A DNA stretch of 64,000 bases from Aquabacterium olei (GCF_003100395.1 NZ_CP029210.1:620001-684000), one strand, 5' to 3'. Counted from the first letter of the stretch, positions 8,149 to 18,264 are shown. The notes: generated by a model from the letters alone, not told the origin. A program made the numbers and translations.

Positions 8149-8856
8149 ATGATCGACCTTTACTACTGGGCCACGCCCAACGGCCACAAGATCACGCTGT
8201 TCCTGGAAGAGGCCGGCCTGCCGTATCGGCTCATCCCGGTCAACATCGGCGCCGGCGACCAGTTCCAGCCCGATTTCCTGAAGATCGCGCCCAACAACCG
8301 CATCCCCGCCATCGTCGACACGGCGCCAGCCGATGGCGGCGCGCCGCTGAGCCTGTTCGAATCCGGCGCCATCCTGCTCTACCTGGCCGACAAGACCGGC
8401 CGGTTCATCCCGGCCGACCTGCGCGGGCGCAACGAGGCGCTGCAGTGGCTGTTCTGGCAGATGGGCGGCCTCGGCCCCATGGCCGGCCAGAACCACCACT
8501 TCGGCACCTACGCGCCGGAAAAGCTGCCCTACGCCATCGAGCGCTATGTGAAGGAAACCGCGCGTCTGTATGCCGTGCTCGACCGCCACCTGGCCGACCG
8601 CGACTTCATCGTCGATGGGCAGTACTCGATCGCCGACATGGCCTGCTACCCCTGGATCGTGCCGCACGAACGCCAGCAGCAGCGCCTGGAAGACTTCCCC
8701 CACCTGAAGCGCTGGTTCGACGCCATCGCCGCGCGGCCCGCCACGCAGCGGGCCTACGGCCGCGCCGCCGAGGTCAACCCGGCCGGCACGCCCACGGTGA
8801 ACGAGGCCTCCCGCAAGGTGCTGTTCGGGCAGGACGCCACCACGATCCGCCGCTGA
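8149..8856 (+). CDS. Glutathione S-transferase family protein (YfcG/YghU-like)
   Basis: This 235-residue protein has a thioredoxin-like N-terminal half (DLYYWATPNGHKITLFLEEAGLPY) and an all-helical C-terminal half. The TPNGHK segment, the cis-Pro region NNRIPAIVD and the ESGAILLYLA motif match the Nu-class disulfide-bond reductases YfcG and YghU, which use two glutathiones and a Thr/Asn active site rather than Cys. A role in glutathione-dependent disulfide or peroxide reduction is inferred. It stands alone, divergent from the DUF1653 gene. Confidence 0.88.
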   Translation: MIDLYYWATPNGHKITLFLEEAGLPYRLIPVNIGAGDQFQPDFLKIAPNNRIPAIVDTAPADGGAPLSLFESGAILLYLADKTGRFIPADLRGRNEALQWLFWQMGGLGPMAGQNHHFGTYAPEKLPYAIERYVKETARLYAVLDRHLADRDFIVDGQYSIADMACYPWIVPHERQQQRLEDFPHLKRWFDAIAARPATQRAYGRAAEVNPAGTPTVNEASRKVLFGQDATTIRR

Positions 8857-8933
8857 CCGGGCGCCCGGCGCCGCAGGCACGGCACAATGTCGGGTTGCCC
8901 CCGTCCGCCGGGGCGCCGCCGTGCCCGCCCACC

Positions 8934-10796
8934 ATGCTCTGGACCTCGCTGAACCGCTTTCTCGACACGCTTCGCCCCCGTCGCCAGGCCGTCGTGCTGC
9001 TGGCCGACGCCCTGCTGATCGTGCTGGCGTGGCACACCACCTACCTCTTCCGCCTCGGTGTCGAGCGCTGGCTGCACGAGCGCCCCAGTTACGACGGCAG
9101 CGTGCTGCTCTGCGTGATCGCGGTCTACAGCGTGGTCTCGTGGGCGCTGGGCGTGCCTCGCGCCAGCTGGCGCTACACGGGCTTCCATGACATCACCCGC
9201 CTTGCCTGGGTCTGCCTGGGTGCGGGCCTGGCCAGCGCCGTCGTCGTGCTCATGGCCCAGCTGGTCGAGATCCCGCGGGCCGTGCTGGCCCTGCACCCCG
9301 TGTTCACGCTGGTGATGCTGTCGTTGGGCCGCATGACCATCCGCATGCTCAGCGAGCAATCGCGCGCGCGCCGTTTTGGCGGCCAGCCTGGCACCCAGCG
9401 TGCGCTCGTGCTGGGCGCCGGGGCAGCGGCCAAGCTGCTCATCGCCGGCATCCAGCACCGCGGCTGGACGGTGGTCGGCCTGCTCGACGACGACGTCAGC
9501 AAGCAAGGCAGCCGCATCGCAGGCCTCACCGTGTGGGGCGGGCTCGAGCGCTTGAAGGAGCCCGGCACGCTGGATGACGTCACCCACCTCGTGCTGGCGA
9601 TGCCGTCGGCGACGCAGGAGCAACGCCAGCGCGCCATCGACCTCGCCACCGACACCGGCCTGCCCGTGGTCACCGTGCCCTCGGCCGATGAGCTGCGCGA
9701 AGGCCGCTCGCGCATCGACCGCGTGCGCGACATCGAACCGGAAGACCTGCTGGGCCGCGAGCCCGTCAAACTCGACGAAAGCGCGGTGTCGTCGCTGATC
9801 AGCGGCCAGACGGTGCTGGTCACGGGCGCCGGGGGCTCGATCGGCTCCGAGTTGTGCCGCCAGATCGCCCGCTTCGGCCCCAGCCGCCTCGTGCTGTTCG
9901 AGCTCAGCGAATTCGCCCTCTATCAGATCGAGCAGGATCTGGGCGAGCACTTCCCGCACCTGCCGCTGGTGCGCCTGGTCGGCGACGTGAAGGACCTGGA
10001 CGCGTTGCGCCGCGCCATGGCCGCCCACCAGCCCGACCTCGTCTTCCACGCTGCGGCCTACAAGCACGTGCCGCTGATGGAAGACGACAACGCGTGGATC
10101 GCGCTGCGCAACAACACGCTGGGCACCTTCCGCGTGGCCCAGGCCGCGGCCGAGCACGGCGTGAAGCGCTTCGTGCTGATCTCGACCGACAAGGCCGTGA
10201 ACCCGACCAACGTGATGGGCGCCACCAAGCGCGCCGCCGAGATGGTGGTGTCGCACTGGGCCGCCCAGGCGCCCGGCACGCGCTTCATGGCCGTGCGCTT
10301 CGGCAACGTGCTGGGCTCCAGCGGCAGCGTCATCCCGAAGTTCAAGGAGCAGATCGCCCGGGGCGGTCCGGTCACCGTCACCCACCCGGAGATCACCCGC
10401 TACTTCATGACCATTCCCGAGGCAGCCCAGCTCGTGCTGCAGGCCGCGGCGCTGGCCGAAACCGGGCAGGTCTTCGTGATGGACATGGGCAAGTCGGTGA
10501 AGATCGCTGACCTGGCTCGCCAGCTGATCCACCTCAGCGGCCACACCGAGGCCGAGATCCCCATCGTGTTCAGCGGCCTGCGCCCTGGCGAAAAGCTCTA
10601 TGAAGAGCTGCTGGCCGATGCCGACACCACGCTGCCCACGCCGCACCCGCGGCTGAGGCTGGCGCAGCTGCGTGGCGAGTTGCCGCCCGACTGGATCGGC
10701 CGCCTGCTGACGCTGGCCGACGACGAGGCTGCCGCCACCCCGGCCGTGCTGCGCGCCCGCCTGCACGCCCTCGTGCCCGAGTACGCGCCCCGCTGA
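8934..10796 (+). CDS. Membrane-bound nucleotide-sugar 4,6-dehydratase (WbpM/FlaA1/CapD type)
   Basis: This 620-residue polysaccharide biosynthesis protein has about four N-terminal membrane helices (roughly 15-150), a CoA-binding-like Rossmann domain (about 155-280) and a C-terminal extended SDR domain. The SDR part starts with the NAD(P) motif GAGGSIGSELC and continues with STDKAVNPTNVMGATK, in which Met replaces the catalytic Tyr of YxxxK as is usual for the FlaA1/WbpM group. Such enzymes make UDP-4-keto-6-deoxy sugars for O-antigen, capsule or glycoprotein. The start at 8934 is the first ATG matching the family N-terminus. No other glycan genes are adjacent, so the pathway served is unknown. 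Confidence 0.9.
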   Translation: MLWTSLNRFLDTLRPRRQAVVLLADALLIVLAWHTTYLFRLGVERWLHERPSYDGSVLLCVIAVYSVVSWALGVPRASWRYTGFHDITRLAWVCLGAGLASAVVVLMAQLVEIPRAVLALHPVFTLVMLSLGRMTIRMLSEQSRARRFGGQPGTQRALVLGAGAAAKLLIAGIQHRGWTVVGLLDDDVSKQGSRIAGLTVWGGLERLKEPGTLDDVTHLVLAMPSATQEQRQRAIDLATDTGLPVVTVPSADELREGRSRIDRVRDIEPEDLLGREPVKLDESAVSSLISGQTVLVTGAGGSIGSELCRQIARFGPSRLVLFELSEFALYQIEQDLGEHFPHLPLVRLVGDVKDLDALRRAMAAHQPDLVFHAAAYKHVPLMEDDNAWIALRNNTLGTFRVAQAAAEHGVKRFVLISTDKAVNPTNVMGATKRAAEMVVSHWAAQAPGTRFMAVRFGNVLGSSGSVIPKFKEQIARGGPVTVTHPEITRYFMTIPEAAQLVLQAAALAETGQVFVMDMGKSVKIADLARQLIHLSGHTEAEIPIVFSGLRPGEKLYEELLADADTTLPTPHPRLRLAQLRGELPPDWIGRLLTLADDEAAATPAVLRARLHALVPEYAPR

Positions 10797-10812
10797 AACG
10801 GCAAGCCCAGGC

Positions 10813-13584
10813 TCAGGCCGGCGGCAACAGCTCGTCGACCTGCTGCAGCAGCGCCGGCACCTGTACCGGCTTGGTCAGGTAACAACTGGCGCCGGCGGCA
10901 AACGCCGCGTCGATCTGCTCGGGCATCGCGTCGGCCGAGATCACGACCACCGGGATGCTGGCCGTGTCCGGGTTCAGGCGCACCTGCTTGAGCATCTCCA
11001 GGCCCGACGCGTCGGGCAGGTTGATGTCCAGCAGGATCAACGCTGGCGTGCCCTCGCGCCCTTCATGCAACTGCTGGATCGCGCCCTGCACCGTGGTGGC
11101 GGTCTGCAGCTGCACCCACGGCCGGGCGCGCAGGGCCGCACGGATCACCTCGGTGTTGGTGGCGTTGTCTTCCACCAGCAGCACCATGCGGCTCGGCCGG
11201 GGGGCAGCGGGGCTGGACGCCGTCGGTGCCGTGGCGGCCGGTGGAGGCGGGGCCTCGGGCGTCAGCACCACCGCCGGCAGGCTCAGCGTGAAGGTCGACC
11301 CCTTGCCTTCCTCGCTGCGCGCGCGCAACTCGCCGCCCATCAGCTGCGCCAGGTGACGGCTGATCACCAGGCCGATCCCCGTGCCGTCCGGCACCAGCGA
11401 CTCGCGCCCCAGACGGTTGAAGGGCTGGAACAGCTGCGCCTGCTGCGCTTCGCTCATGCCCAGGCCGTTGTCGCTCACCGCGATTTCCAGCCGCGACGCG
11501 CCCTGCGCCGGTTGCTGCCGCTGCACGGCCACCTTCACCTCGCCGCCCGGCCGGTTGTACTTGATGGCGTTGGTCAGCAGGTTGGTCAGGATCTGGCGCA
11601 GTCGCGTCGGGTCGGCCTGCACACCCCAGTGCATGGGCACGCGGTCCGGCCAGACCAGGGTGATGCGGCGCTGCCGAGCCTGCGTCTCCACCAGTCCGGC
11701 CACCGCCGTGAGCGCCTCGCGCACCGATTGCGGCCGGGTGTCCAGCCGCACCGTGCCGGCATCCAGCCGCGAGATGTCCAGCACGTCGTCGATCATGTCC
11801 AGCAGGTGCCAGCCGGCCTGCTGAATCTGCTGCACGCGCGCCACCTGCGAGGGCGGCAGCGGGTTCGTCTGGTCGATCTCCATGACCTGTGCAAAACCCA
11901 GCACCGCGTTCAGCGGCGTGCGCAGTTCATGGCTCATGCGTGACAGGAAGGCACTCTTGGCCTGGCTGGCCGATTCGGCGGCAGCCCGTTGTGCGCGGGC
12001 CTCCTCCATCGCGGCCTGCACGCGGCGGGTGTGGCCCGTCATCACCAGCAACAGCGTGCCCAGTGCCGCCGCGAAGGCCACGCCGCCCACCGCAAACAGC
12101 CACGCAGACTGGCCCTCGGCCAGCGGCACCGGCTCGTTCGTCCACGTCAGCAGCGCCCACTGTGCCCCCGCAAAATCGATTGGCACCACCTCGCTCAGCA
12201 GGACGCCGGCGGGCACCACGCCACCCGGGCACGCAGACGGCCCGCCGAGCACCTGGACCACCGCCGCGGTCCGGTCCACCAGACAGGCCGACAGGTAGCC
12301 CGGCCGGTTGCGCAGGATGTTGCCCAGCGCGTCCTCCATCCGCATCGTGATGAACACACCACCCAGCGTCGACTGCACCCGTGCCTGCGGGGTGAAGGGC
12401 TGGCCGTCGTAGATGGGAAGGTAGATCACCACCCCCTGCTGCGAGCCTGTCTCCTGCGCCAGGCGGAATCCGCGGGTCGCGATGGGGCGGTCCTCGCGGC
12501 GGGCGCGCTCGAAGGCTTCGCGCGTCACCGGGCGCGACAGCACGTTGAAGCCCAGCGCGGCCCGATTGCGCTCCTGCGGCTCGATGAAGCGCAGGAGGAC
12601 CAGCTCGTCGCCCGAGGGCGGTTCCCGCGCCACGCCGTCGAAGGCCCGGTAGTCCGGGACGCCGTTGGCGCGCATGTGACCTTCGAACACCAGCAGATCA
12701 CGGGCCCAGACCCGTTCCGCCCAGCCCATACCGTGCACCCCGGTCAACCCCGAAAGCCAGTACCGGGACGCGCGCCTGAACTCGTCGGCCTCCACCAGGT
12801 CGGAGGCCGCGTACACACTGCGCAGGGATTCCAACGCATCCAGATAGTCACCCAGTTGCTGACGCAGGGTGTGGACGGTGGCCGTCACGTCGTGCTCGAA
12901 AAGATCCCGGTTGCGACGGGCCTCCCAGGTCTGCACCTGGTGGATGCTCAGCGACAGCAGCACGGTGGCCAGCGCCATCGGCAGGCCCACGGTGACGCGC
13001 CGCGCGCGCCACAACGCCGTGGGCCGGCCGGTGAAGGTCAGCATGAGCGGCGCGCCCACGAGCACGCCCAGCAGGTCGCCGCCCCACCATTTCAGCCATG
13101 CACTGACCGCGCCGTCCAGCGGCAGGAGGCCCAGCGCCAGCAACCCGGCCACGGACACCGTCGCGTTCACCACGCTGGCCACCGGGCCGGCCAGCGCCAT
13201 GAAGCGGACCACCCGGCGTGGCCGATCGAGCTCCAGTCCCGCGCGCCCGTCCTGGCCCAGAATCAGCTTCGAGCCCACCCAGGCCTGCAGGCCGGCGCCC
13301 AGGCCGCTGATCAGGGCCTGCACCCACATGGCCGGCGGCATGGGCCCCGGCCCGCTCAGATGCAGCGAGAGCACGACGGTGACCGCCCCGAGGCCAACGG
13401 GCACCGCCATCCAGCGGCCCCACCCCAGAACGGCGCCCAGCCCCAGCCCGGCGGCCAGGTAAAGCGGCGAGGCAAACCCCCCGGGAGGCACCAGCCACAG
13501 GGCGGCCAGACCAGCCGTGGTGTAGATCAGCCAGGTGAGCAGACCATGCGGCCAGACTGCAGGCATGGAAGTCAGGAGGCGCAT
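10813..13584 (-). CDS. Hybrid sensor histidine kinase (MASE1-CHASE-HisKA-HATPase-REC)
   Basis: This 923-residue membrane sensor has an N-terminal multi-helix MASE1-like region (about 5-220), a periplasmic CHASE-like sensor (about 240-440; LSGLTGVHGMGWAERVW, YLPIYDG), a further membrane helix (about 495-515), a dimerisation/phosphoacceptor domain with His552 in MSHELRTPLNA, an ATPase domain with NLLTNAIKYN, DNGLGM and GTGIGL boxes, and a receiver domain with Asp853 in ILLDINLPD plus the TKP motif. The start is uncertain: ATGs at 13632, 13584 and 13566 lack clear ribosome-binding sites, and 13584 gives the most typical N-terminus. No cognate output regulator is adjacent. The signal is unknown; CHASE domains often bind small extracellular ligands. 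Confidence 0.88.
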   Translation of the reverse strand: MRLLTSMPAVWPHGLLTWLIYTTAGLAALWLVPPGGFASPLYLAAGLGLGAVLGWGRWMAVPVGLGAVTVVLSLHLSGPGPMPPAMWVQALISGLGAGLQAWVGSKLILGQDGRAGLELDRPRRVVRFMALAGPVASVVNATVSVAGLLALGLLPLDGAVSAWLKWWGGDLLGVLVGAPLMLTFTGRPTALWRARRVTVGLPMALATVLLSLSIHQVQTWEARRNRDLFEHDVTATVHTLRQQLGDYLDALESLRSVYAASDLVEADEFRRASRYWLSGLTGVHGMGWAERVWARDLLVFEGHMRANGVPDYRAFDGVAREPPSGDELVLLRFIEPQERNRAALGFNVLSRPVTREAFERARREDRPIATRGFRLAQETGSQQGVVIYLPIYDGQPFTPQARVQSTLGGVFITMRMEDALGNILRNRPGYLSACLVDRTAAVVQVLGGPSACPGGVVPAGVLLSEVVPIDFAGAQWALLTWTNEPVPLAEGQSAWLFAVGGVAFAAALGTLLLVMTGHTRRVQAAMEEARAQRAAAESASQAKSAFLSRMSHELRTPLNAVLGFAQVMEIDQTNPLPPSQVARVQQIQQAGWHLLDMIDDVLDISRLDAGTVRLDTRPQSVREALTAVAGLVETQARQRRITLVWPDRVPMHWGVQADPTRLRQILTNLLTNAIKYNRPGGEVKVAVQRQQPAQGASRLEIAVSDNGLGMSEAQQAQLFQPFNRLGRESLVPDGTGIGLVISRHLAQLMGGELRARSEEGKGSTFTLSLPAVVLTPEAPPPPAATAPTASSPAAPRPSRMVLLVEDNATNTEVIRAALRARPWVQLQTATTVQGAIQQLHEGREGTPALILLDINLPDASGLEMLKQVRLNPDTASIPVVVISADAMPEQIDAAFAAGASCYLTKPVQVPALLQQVDELLPPA

Positions 13585-13738
13585 TGCGCAGGAGGTGGAG
13601 TGCCAACTCTTGTGATGTTGTAGGCAAACCATAGCACCCGGCGACCCGTTTGTGTCACGGGGGCATTCGTCGTGGCGCCCGTCTGTGGCGCCGTGTCTCT
13701 TCTAGACTGTTCGGCATCTCGGTTTTCCAGGAGCCTTC

Positions 13739-14710
13739 ATGTCGATCCGTCTTGCCCGGGGCCTTGCGCCGTTCGTTCTCGGACTGTCCGTGCTGGGTGC
13801 CGTGGCCCCCGCCGCCCGGGCCGAAGCCCCCCAGCAGAAGACCCAGGTGCCCGGCTACTACCGGCAGATGGTCGGGACCTTCGAGGTGACCGCGCTGTAC
13901 GACGGGCAGATCATGCTCGATGCAAAGCTGCTGAAGAATGCCTCCGCCACGGACATCCAGAAGCTGTTGGCACGCCAGTTCCGCACCACGCCCACGCCCA
14001 CGGCCGTGATTGCCTTCCTGATCAACACCGGCGAGCGTCTGGTGCTGGTGGACGCCGGTGCCGGGCGCTTCTTCGGGCCGGGCCTGGGACAGGTCGTTCC
14101 CAGCCTCAAGGCCGCCGGCTACCAGCCCGAGCAGGTCGACGCGGTGCTGCTGACCCACCTGCATGGCGACCACGTCGGCGGGCTGGTGCAGGACGGCCAG
14201 GCCGTCTTCCCCAAGGCCACCGTGTACGCCTCGGCGGGCGATGCCGGGCACTGGCTCAGCCCCGATGTGGCGGCCAAGGCCCCGGAAGGCGCCCAGCGTT
14301 TCTTCAAGATGGCGCAGGACGGCGTGGCGCCTTACGTCAAGGCGGGTGCGTTCAAGACCTTCAGCGGCGATGCCGAGATCCTGCCGGGTATCGCGCCGGT
14401 CAAGTCCCACGGCCACACGCCGGGGCACACCAGCTACCTGCTGCAGTCGCGTGGGCAGCAACTGCTGGTGTGGGGAGACATCGTTCACAACGCGGCGGTG
14501 CAGTTCGCGCGGCCCCAGGTCACCATCGAGTTCGATGCCGACAGCAAGCAGGCGCTTGCCACCCGACTGAAGCTCTTCGGCTGGACCGCCAAGGACGCCC
14601 TGCTTGTGGCCGGCGCCCACCTGCCGTTCCCCGGCCTGGGCCAGGTGCGCGCCGACGGGCAGGGCCGCTTCAGCTGGGTGCCGGTCGACTACGCGCCGAT
14701 CGCCCCCTGA
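13739..14710 (+). CDS. Secreted metallo-beta-lactamase-fold hydrolase
   Basis: This 323-residue protein has a Sec signal peptide ending near residue 28 (PAARA|EAP) and an MBL-fold domain. The zinc motif is His140-x-His142-x-Asp144-His145 in THLHGDHVGG, with later ligands expected in HGHTPGHTSYLL (about residue 222) and at a final His in GAHLPFPG. The GHTPGH and AHLPFPG segments are typical of the periplasmic group that includes quorum-quenching lactonase-like and methyl-parathion-hydrolase-like enzymes. The substrate is not predictable. It stands alone, divergent from the hybrid kinase gene across a short intergenic region. Confidence 0.87.
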   Translation: MSIRLARGLAPFVLGLSVLGAVAPAARAEAPQQKTQVPGYYRQMVGTFEVTALYDGQIMLDAKLLKNASATDIQKLLARQFRTTPTPTAVIAFLINTGERLVLVDAGAGRFFGPGLGQVVPSLKAAGYQPEQVDAVLLTHLHGDHVGGLVQDGQAVFPKATVYASAGDAGHWLSPDVAAKAPEGAQRFFKMAQDGVAPYVKAGAFKTFSGDAEILPGIAPVKSHGHTPGHTSYLLQSRGQQLLVWGDIVHNAAVQFARPQVTIEFDADSKQALATRLKLFGWTAKDALLVAGAHLPFPGLGQVRADGQGRFSWVPVDYAPIAP

Positions 14711-14906
14711 ACGCAGCGCCCCCGCCCATGCGCCTGGCGTGCCCTCGGTGTGCACCGGATGCCACCGAAATGCACCCGGCGTCCGATTGGCAGGTGGTCA
14801 TGGCCTTATTCCGCGCCGAGCGCCTGCGCACGACCCTATACTGACCGTTCATTCGTCTGCCCACCGACACGGGCCGCGAAGCTGGCTTCACAAGGCAATG
14901 ATCGCC

Positions 14907-16355
14907 ATGACCTCCAAATTCAAGATCGCGGGCTGGGTTGCGCTGGGCGCCCTGGCTGGCGGCCTCACCACGCTGCAACTCGGTGCCACGGCGCGCAACA
15001 CGGTGGCGCCGCTGCCGCTGGAAGAAATGCAGCAACTTGCCGCGGTGTTCGGCATGATCAAGACCGACTACGTGGAGCCGGTCGACGAGAAGAAGCTCAT
15101 CAGTGACGCCATCGGCGGCATGGTTTCCGGGCTCGACCCGCATTCCGTCTACTTCGACAAGACCAGCTTCAAGGAATTCCGCGAAGGCACCACCGGCCGC
15201 TTCGTGGGGGTCGGCATCGAGATCGGCATGGAAGACGGCCTGGTCAAGGTCGTGTCGCCCATCGAGGGCTCGCCCGCGTTCCGCGCCGGCATGAAGAGCG
15301 GCGACCTGATCACCAAGATCGACGACACCTTCGTCAAGGGCCTCACCATGGACCAGGCCGTCAAGCGCATGCGCGGCGAGCCCAACACCAAGGTGGTCCT
15401 CACCATCTTCCGCAAGACCGAAAACCGCAGCTTCCCCGTCACCATCGTGCGCGAGGAGATCCGCGTGCAGTCGGTGCGCACGAAGATGATCGAACCCGGC
15501 TATGGCTGGGTGCGCATCAGCCAGTTCCAGGACCGCACCGTCGACGACTTCGTCACCAAGGTCAACGCGCTCTACAAGGAAGACCCCAAGCTGAAGGGCC
15601 TGGTGCTCGACCTGCGCAACGACCCGGGTGGCCTGCTGGAGGGCGCCATCGCGATCTCGGCCGCCTTCCTGCCCAAGGACGTCGTCGTGGTGTCCACCAA
15701 TGGCCAGCTGCCTGAATCGAAGGCCACCTTCAAGGCCCGCGCCGAAGACTACTCGCGCCGCTTCGGCACCGACCCGCTGGCCAAGCTGCCGGCCGCGCTC
15801 AAGACCGTGCCGCTGGTGGTGCTGGTCAACGAAGGCTCGGCTTCGGCCTCCGAGATCGTCTCGGGCGCGCTGCAGGACCACAAGCGCGCCACCGTCATGG
15901 GTGGCCAGACCTTCGGCAAGGGCTCGGTGCAGACCGTGCGCCAGCTGACGGCCGACACCGCGCTCAAGATCACCACGGCCCGCTACTACACCCCCAGTGG
16001 CCGCTCGATCCAGGCCCGCGGCATCGTGCCGGACGTGATGGTCGACGAAAGCGTCGAAGGCAACCTGTATTCGGCCCTGCGCATGCGCGAAGCCGACCTG
16101 GAAAAGCACATCGGCAGCGGCCAGGGCAAGGAAGAGAAGGACGCCGCCCGCGAGAAGGCCCGCGAGGAAGCGATGAAGAAGCTGGAAGAGCTCAACGGCA
16201 ACGGCAAGAAGAACGAGCCGCCGAAGCCGCTGCCCGAGTTCGGCTCGGCCGAAGACTTCCCGCTGCTGCAGGCCCTCAACCAGCTCAAGGGCAAGCCGGT
16301 TGCCGTCTCCAAGACCATGACCGAGCGCAAGCCGGAAGAGAACCAGGCGCAGTGA
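14907..16355 (+). CDS. ctpA: C-terminal processing peptidase, S41 family
   Basis: This 482-residue periplasmic serine protease has an N-terminal signal/anchor (KIAGWVALGALAGGL), a PDZ domain (about 75-160, VGIEIGMEDGLVKVVSPIEGSPA) and a tail-specific-protease domain. The catalytic dyad is predicted as Ser313 (NEGSASASE) and Lys338 (TFGKGS), 25 residues apart as in Prc/CtpA. A charged Glu/Lys-rich helix lies near residues 400-440. ATG at 14898 is an alternative start; 14907 is chosen because AAGG at 14892-14895 is better spaced. A TATACT box at 14837-14842 may be part of the promoter. The next gene starts inside its stop codon (GTGA), so the two are translationally coupled. Confidence 0.92.
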   Translation: MTSKFKIAGWVALGALAGGLTTLQLGATARNTVAPLPLEEMQQLAAVFGMIKTDYVEPVDEKKLISDAIGGMVSGLDPHSVYFDKTSFKEFREGTTGRFVGVGIEIGMEDGLVKVVSPIEGSPAFRAGMKSGDLITKIDDTFVKGLTMDQAVKRMRGEPNTKVVLTIFRKTENRSFPVTIVREEIRVQSVRTKMIEPGYGWVRISQFQDRTVDDFVTKVNALYKEDPKLKGLVLDLRNDPGGLLEGAIAISAAFLPKDVVVVSTNGQLPESKATFKARAEDYSRRFGTDPLAKLPAALKTVPLVVLVNEGSASASEIVSGALQDHKRATVMGGQTFGKGSVQTVRQLTADTALKITTARYYTPSGRSIQARGIVPDVMVDESVEGNLYSALRMREADLEKHIGSGQGKEEKDAAREKAREEAMKKLEELNGNGKKNEPPKPLPEFGSAEDFPLLQALNQLKGKPVAVSKTMTERKPEENQAQ

Positions 16356-17146
16356 ACGACGACCAGCGGCTGCGCTACAGCCGCCATCTGCTGCTCGACG
16401 AGTTCAGCGAGGCCGCGCAAGATCACCTGCTCGCCAGCCGCGCGCTGGTGATCGGGGCAGGGGGGCTGGGTGCGCCCGCCCTGCTGTACCTGGCCTCGGC
16501 CGGGGTCGGTGCCATCACGGTGGTCGACCCCGACGAGGTGGACCTCACCAACCTGCAGCGCCAGGTCGTCCACGCCACCGACCGCATCGGCCAGCCCAAG
16601 GTGCACTCCGCGCGCACCGCGCTGGCCGCGCTCAACCCCGGCGTGCAGGTCGAGCCCCTCCACCAGCGCGCCGACGAGGCCCTGCTGCGCCGCGAAGTGC
16701 CGCGGGCGCAGGTCGTGCTCGACTGCACCGACAACTTCGCCACCCGCCAGCTCGTCAACCGCGTCTGCCATGAAGCGGGTGTGCCGTTGGTGTCGGCTTC
16801 GGCGCTGCGCTTCGACGGGCAGATCAGCGTCTTCGACCCGCGTGATGCGGCGAGCCCCTGTTACGCCTGCCTCTTCCCCCCCGACACCCCGCCCGAGGAA
16901 GCACGCTGCGCGCTGCTGGGCATCTTCGCGCCCGTGGTGGGCGTGATGGGCGTGATGCAGGCGGGCGAGGCGCTCAAGCTGCTGCTGCAGTCTGGCCCCG
17001 ATGGGCGCTGGCACGGGCACCAGAGCCTGGCCGGGCGCCTGTTGATGCTGGATGGCCGCAACTGGCGCTGGACCGAGATGCGTGCGCGCCGGCAACCGGA
17101 CTGTGCCGTCTGTGGCGGCCACGAGCCCCACGCCCCCGGGCACTGA
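16352..17146 (+). CDS. ThiF/MoeB/HesA-family adenylyltransferase
   Basis: This 264-residue E1-like enzyme should adenylate the C-terminal glycine of a ThiS- or MoaD-type sulfur carrier. Visible features are the nucleotide-binding GAGGLGAP (about 33-40), the DEVDLTNLQRQ segment, the DCTDNFATR motif and two zinc CxxC pairs (CYAC about residue 170 and CAVC about residue 251). No rhodanese domain is attached. It starts with GTG at 16352 overlapping the ctpA TGA. Whether it serves molybdopterin, thiamine or another thio-transfer cannot be decided, since no carrier gene is nearby; the ctpA-moeB neighbourhood is common in Burkholderiales. Confidence 0.9.
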   Translation: MNDDQRLRYSRHLLLDEFSEAAQDHLLASRALVIGAGGLGAPALLYLASAGVGAITVVDPDEVDLTNLQRQVVHATDRIGQPKVHSARTALAALNPGVQVEPLHQRADEALLRREVPRAQVVLDCTDNFATRQLVNRVCHEAGVPLVSASALRFDGQISVFDPRDAASPCYACLFPPDTPPEEARCALLGIFAPVVGVMGVMQAGEALKLLLQSGPDGRWHGHQSLAGRLLMLDGRNWRWTEMRARRQPDCAVCGGHEPHAPGH

Positions 17147-17272
17147 CGGGATTTCGCAACTGCCCCCCGGCTTGCGCGCTGTTTCGCGTGTCGGGCCTGT
17201 GAGCGCGGCTGCATACTGGGTTCCCGACGTGCTTGCGTCGGCATGTGGGAAACCCCTCTCAGGATCGCCAGC

Positions 17273-18178
17273 ATGAACAACCCGAATGAGCTGCTCGAAC
17301 GCAACTTCCCGACTGCGGACCAGGATGTCCGCCGGGCCCCGAAACCCTCGCTCTACGGCGGGCCGGACAGCAGTTACGACCTCGCCTTCGCCGACCCCGA
17401 GTTCCTGCTGCATCCCGAGCTGCGCCCGGTGCGCATGCAGCTCGAGCTGCTCAAGCCCGAGATGGTGCAGCGCGACGAGCAGATCGAATCCACGATCGTC
17501 CTGTTCGGCAGCGCCCGCATCCTGCCCGCCGAGGCGGCCAACGCCCTCCTGCAGGAAGCCATGGACCTGCCGCCCGGACACGAACGCGATTTCGCGGTCC
17601 GCCAGGCACAGCGCCACCTCGACATGTCGCGCTACTACGAGGAAGCCCGCGCCTTCGCGGCCCTCGTCACCACCGCGTCGGCCCAGCTCGATGCGCCCAT
17701 CTACGTCGTGACGGGCGGTGGCCCCGGCGTCATGGAGGCCGGCAACCGCGGTGCCCACGAAGTGGGCGGCAAGAGCATCGGCCTGAACATCGTGTTGCCG
17801 CACGAGCAGGAGCCCAACCCTTACATCACGCCGCGGCTGTGCTTTCAGTTCCACTACTTTGCGCTGCGCAAGATGCACTTCCTGATGCGCTCGGTGGCGC
17901 TCGTGTGCTTCCCCGGCGGCTTCGGCACACTGGATGAGCTTTTTGAAGTGCTCACGCTGATGCAGACCGGCAAGTGTCGCAAGCGCCCGGTGCTGCTGTT
18001 CGGCCGCGAGTTCTGGACCAAGCTCATCAACTTCGATCACCTGATCGAGACCGGCCTGATCAGCCCGCAGGACGTCAACCTGTTCCGCTACGTCGAGACC
18101 GCCGACGAGGCCTGGGCCACGCTGCAGCGGGTCTACGGCCTCGGCCAGCCCGAGCAGGACACCGCCTGCGGCTGGTGA
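17273..18178 (+). CDS. LOG family / TIGR00730 Rossmann-fold protein
   Basis: This 301-residue protein carries the lysine-decarboxylase-like LOG signature: VVTGGGPGVMEAGNRGA, then CFPGGFGTLDELFEVL (PGGxGTxxE). Small LOG proteins are cytokinin riboside 5'-monophosphate phosphoribohydrolases. This one has a longer N-terminal part (about 100 residues, SLYGGPDSSYDLAFADPEFLL) typical of the larger type II group found in proteobacteria, which is likely a nucleotide nucleosidase. The start at 17273 (MNNPNE) is preferred over ATG 17243. It is transcribed in the same direction as the downstream patatin gene, 86 bp apart. Confidence 0.88.
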   Translation: MNNPNELLERNFPTADQDVRRAPKPSLYGGPDSSYDLAFADPEFLLHPELRPVRMQLELLKPEMVQRDEQIESTIVLFGSARILPAEAANALLQEAMDLPPGHERDFAVRQAQRHLDMSRYYEEARAFAALVTTASAQLDAPIYVVTGGGPGVMEAGNRGAHEVGGKSIGLNIVLPHEQEPNPYITPRLCFQFHYFALRKMHFLMRSVALVCFPGGFGTLDELFEVLTLMQTGKCRKRPVLLFGREFWTKLINFDHLIETGLISPQDVNLFRYVETADEAWATLQRVYGLGQPEQDTACGW

Positions 18179-18264
18179 GCGGCGGGGCAGGGCACCGTCG
18201 CGTGTCCGCCCCCGACTGTGCGGGGCCCCTTCAATCCGAGGCTGACGCAGGCCGATAAACCGCC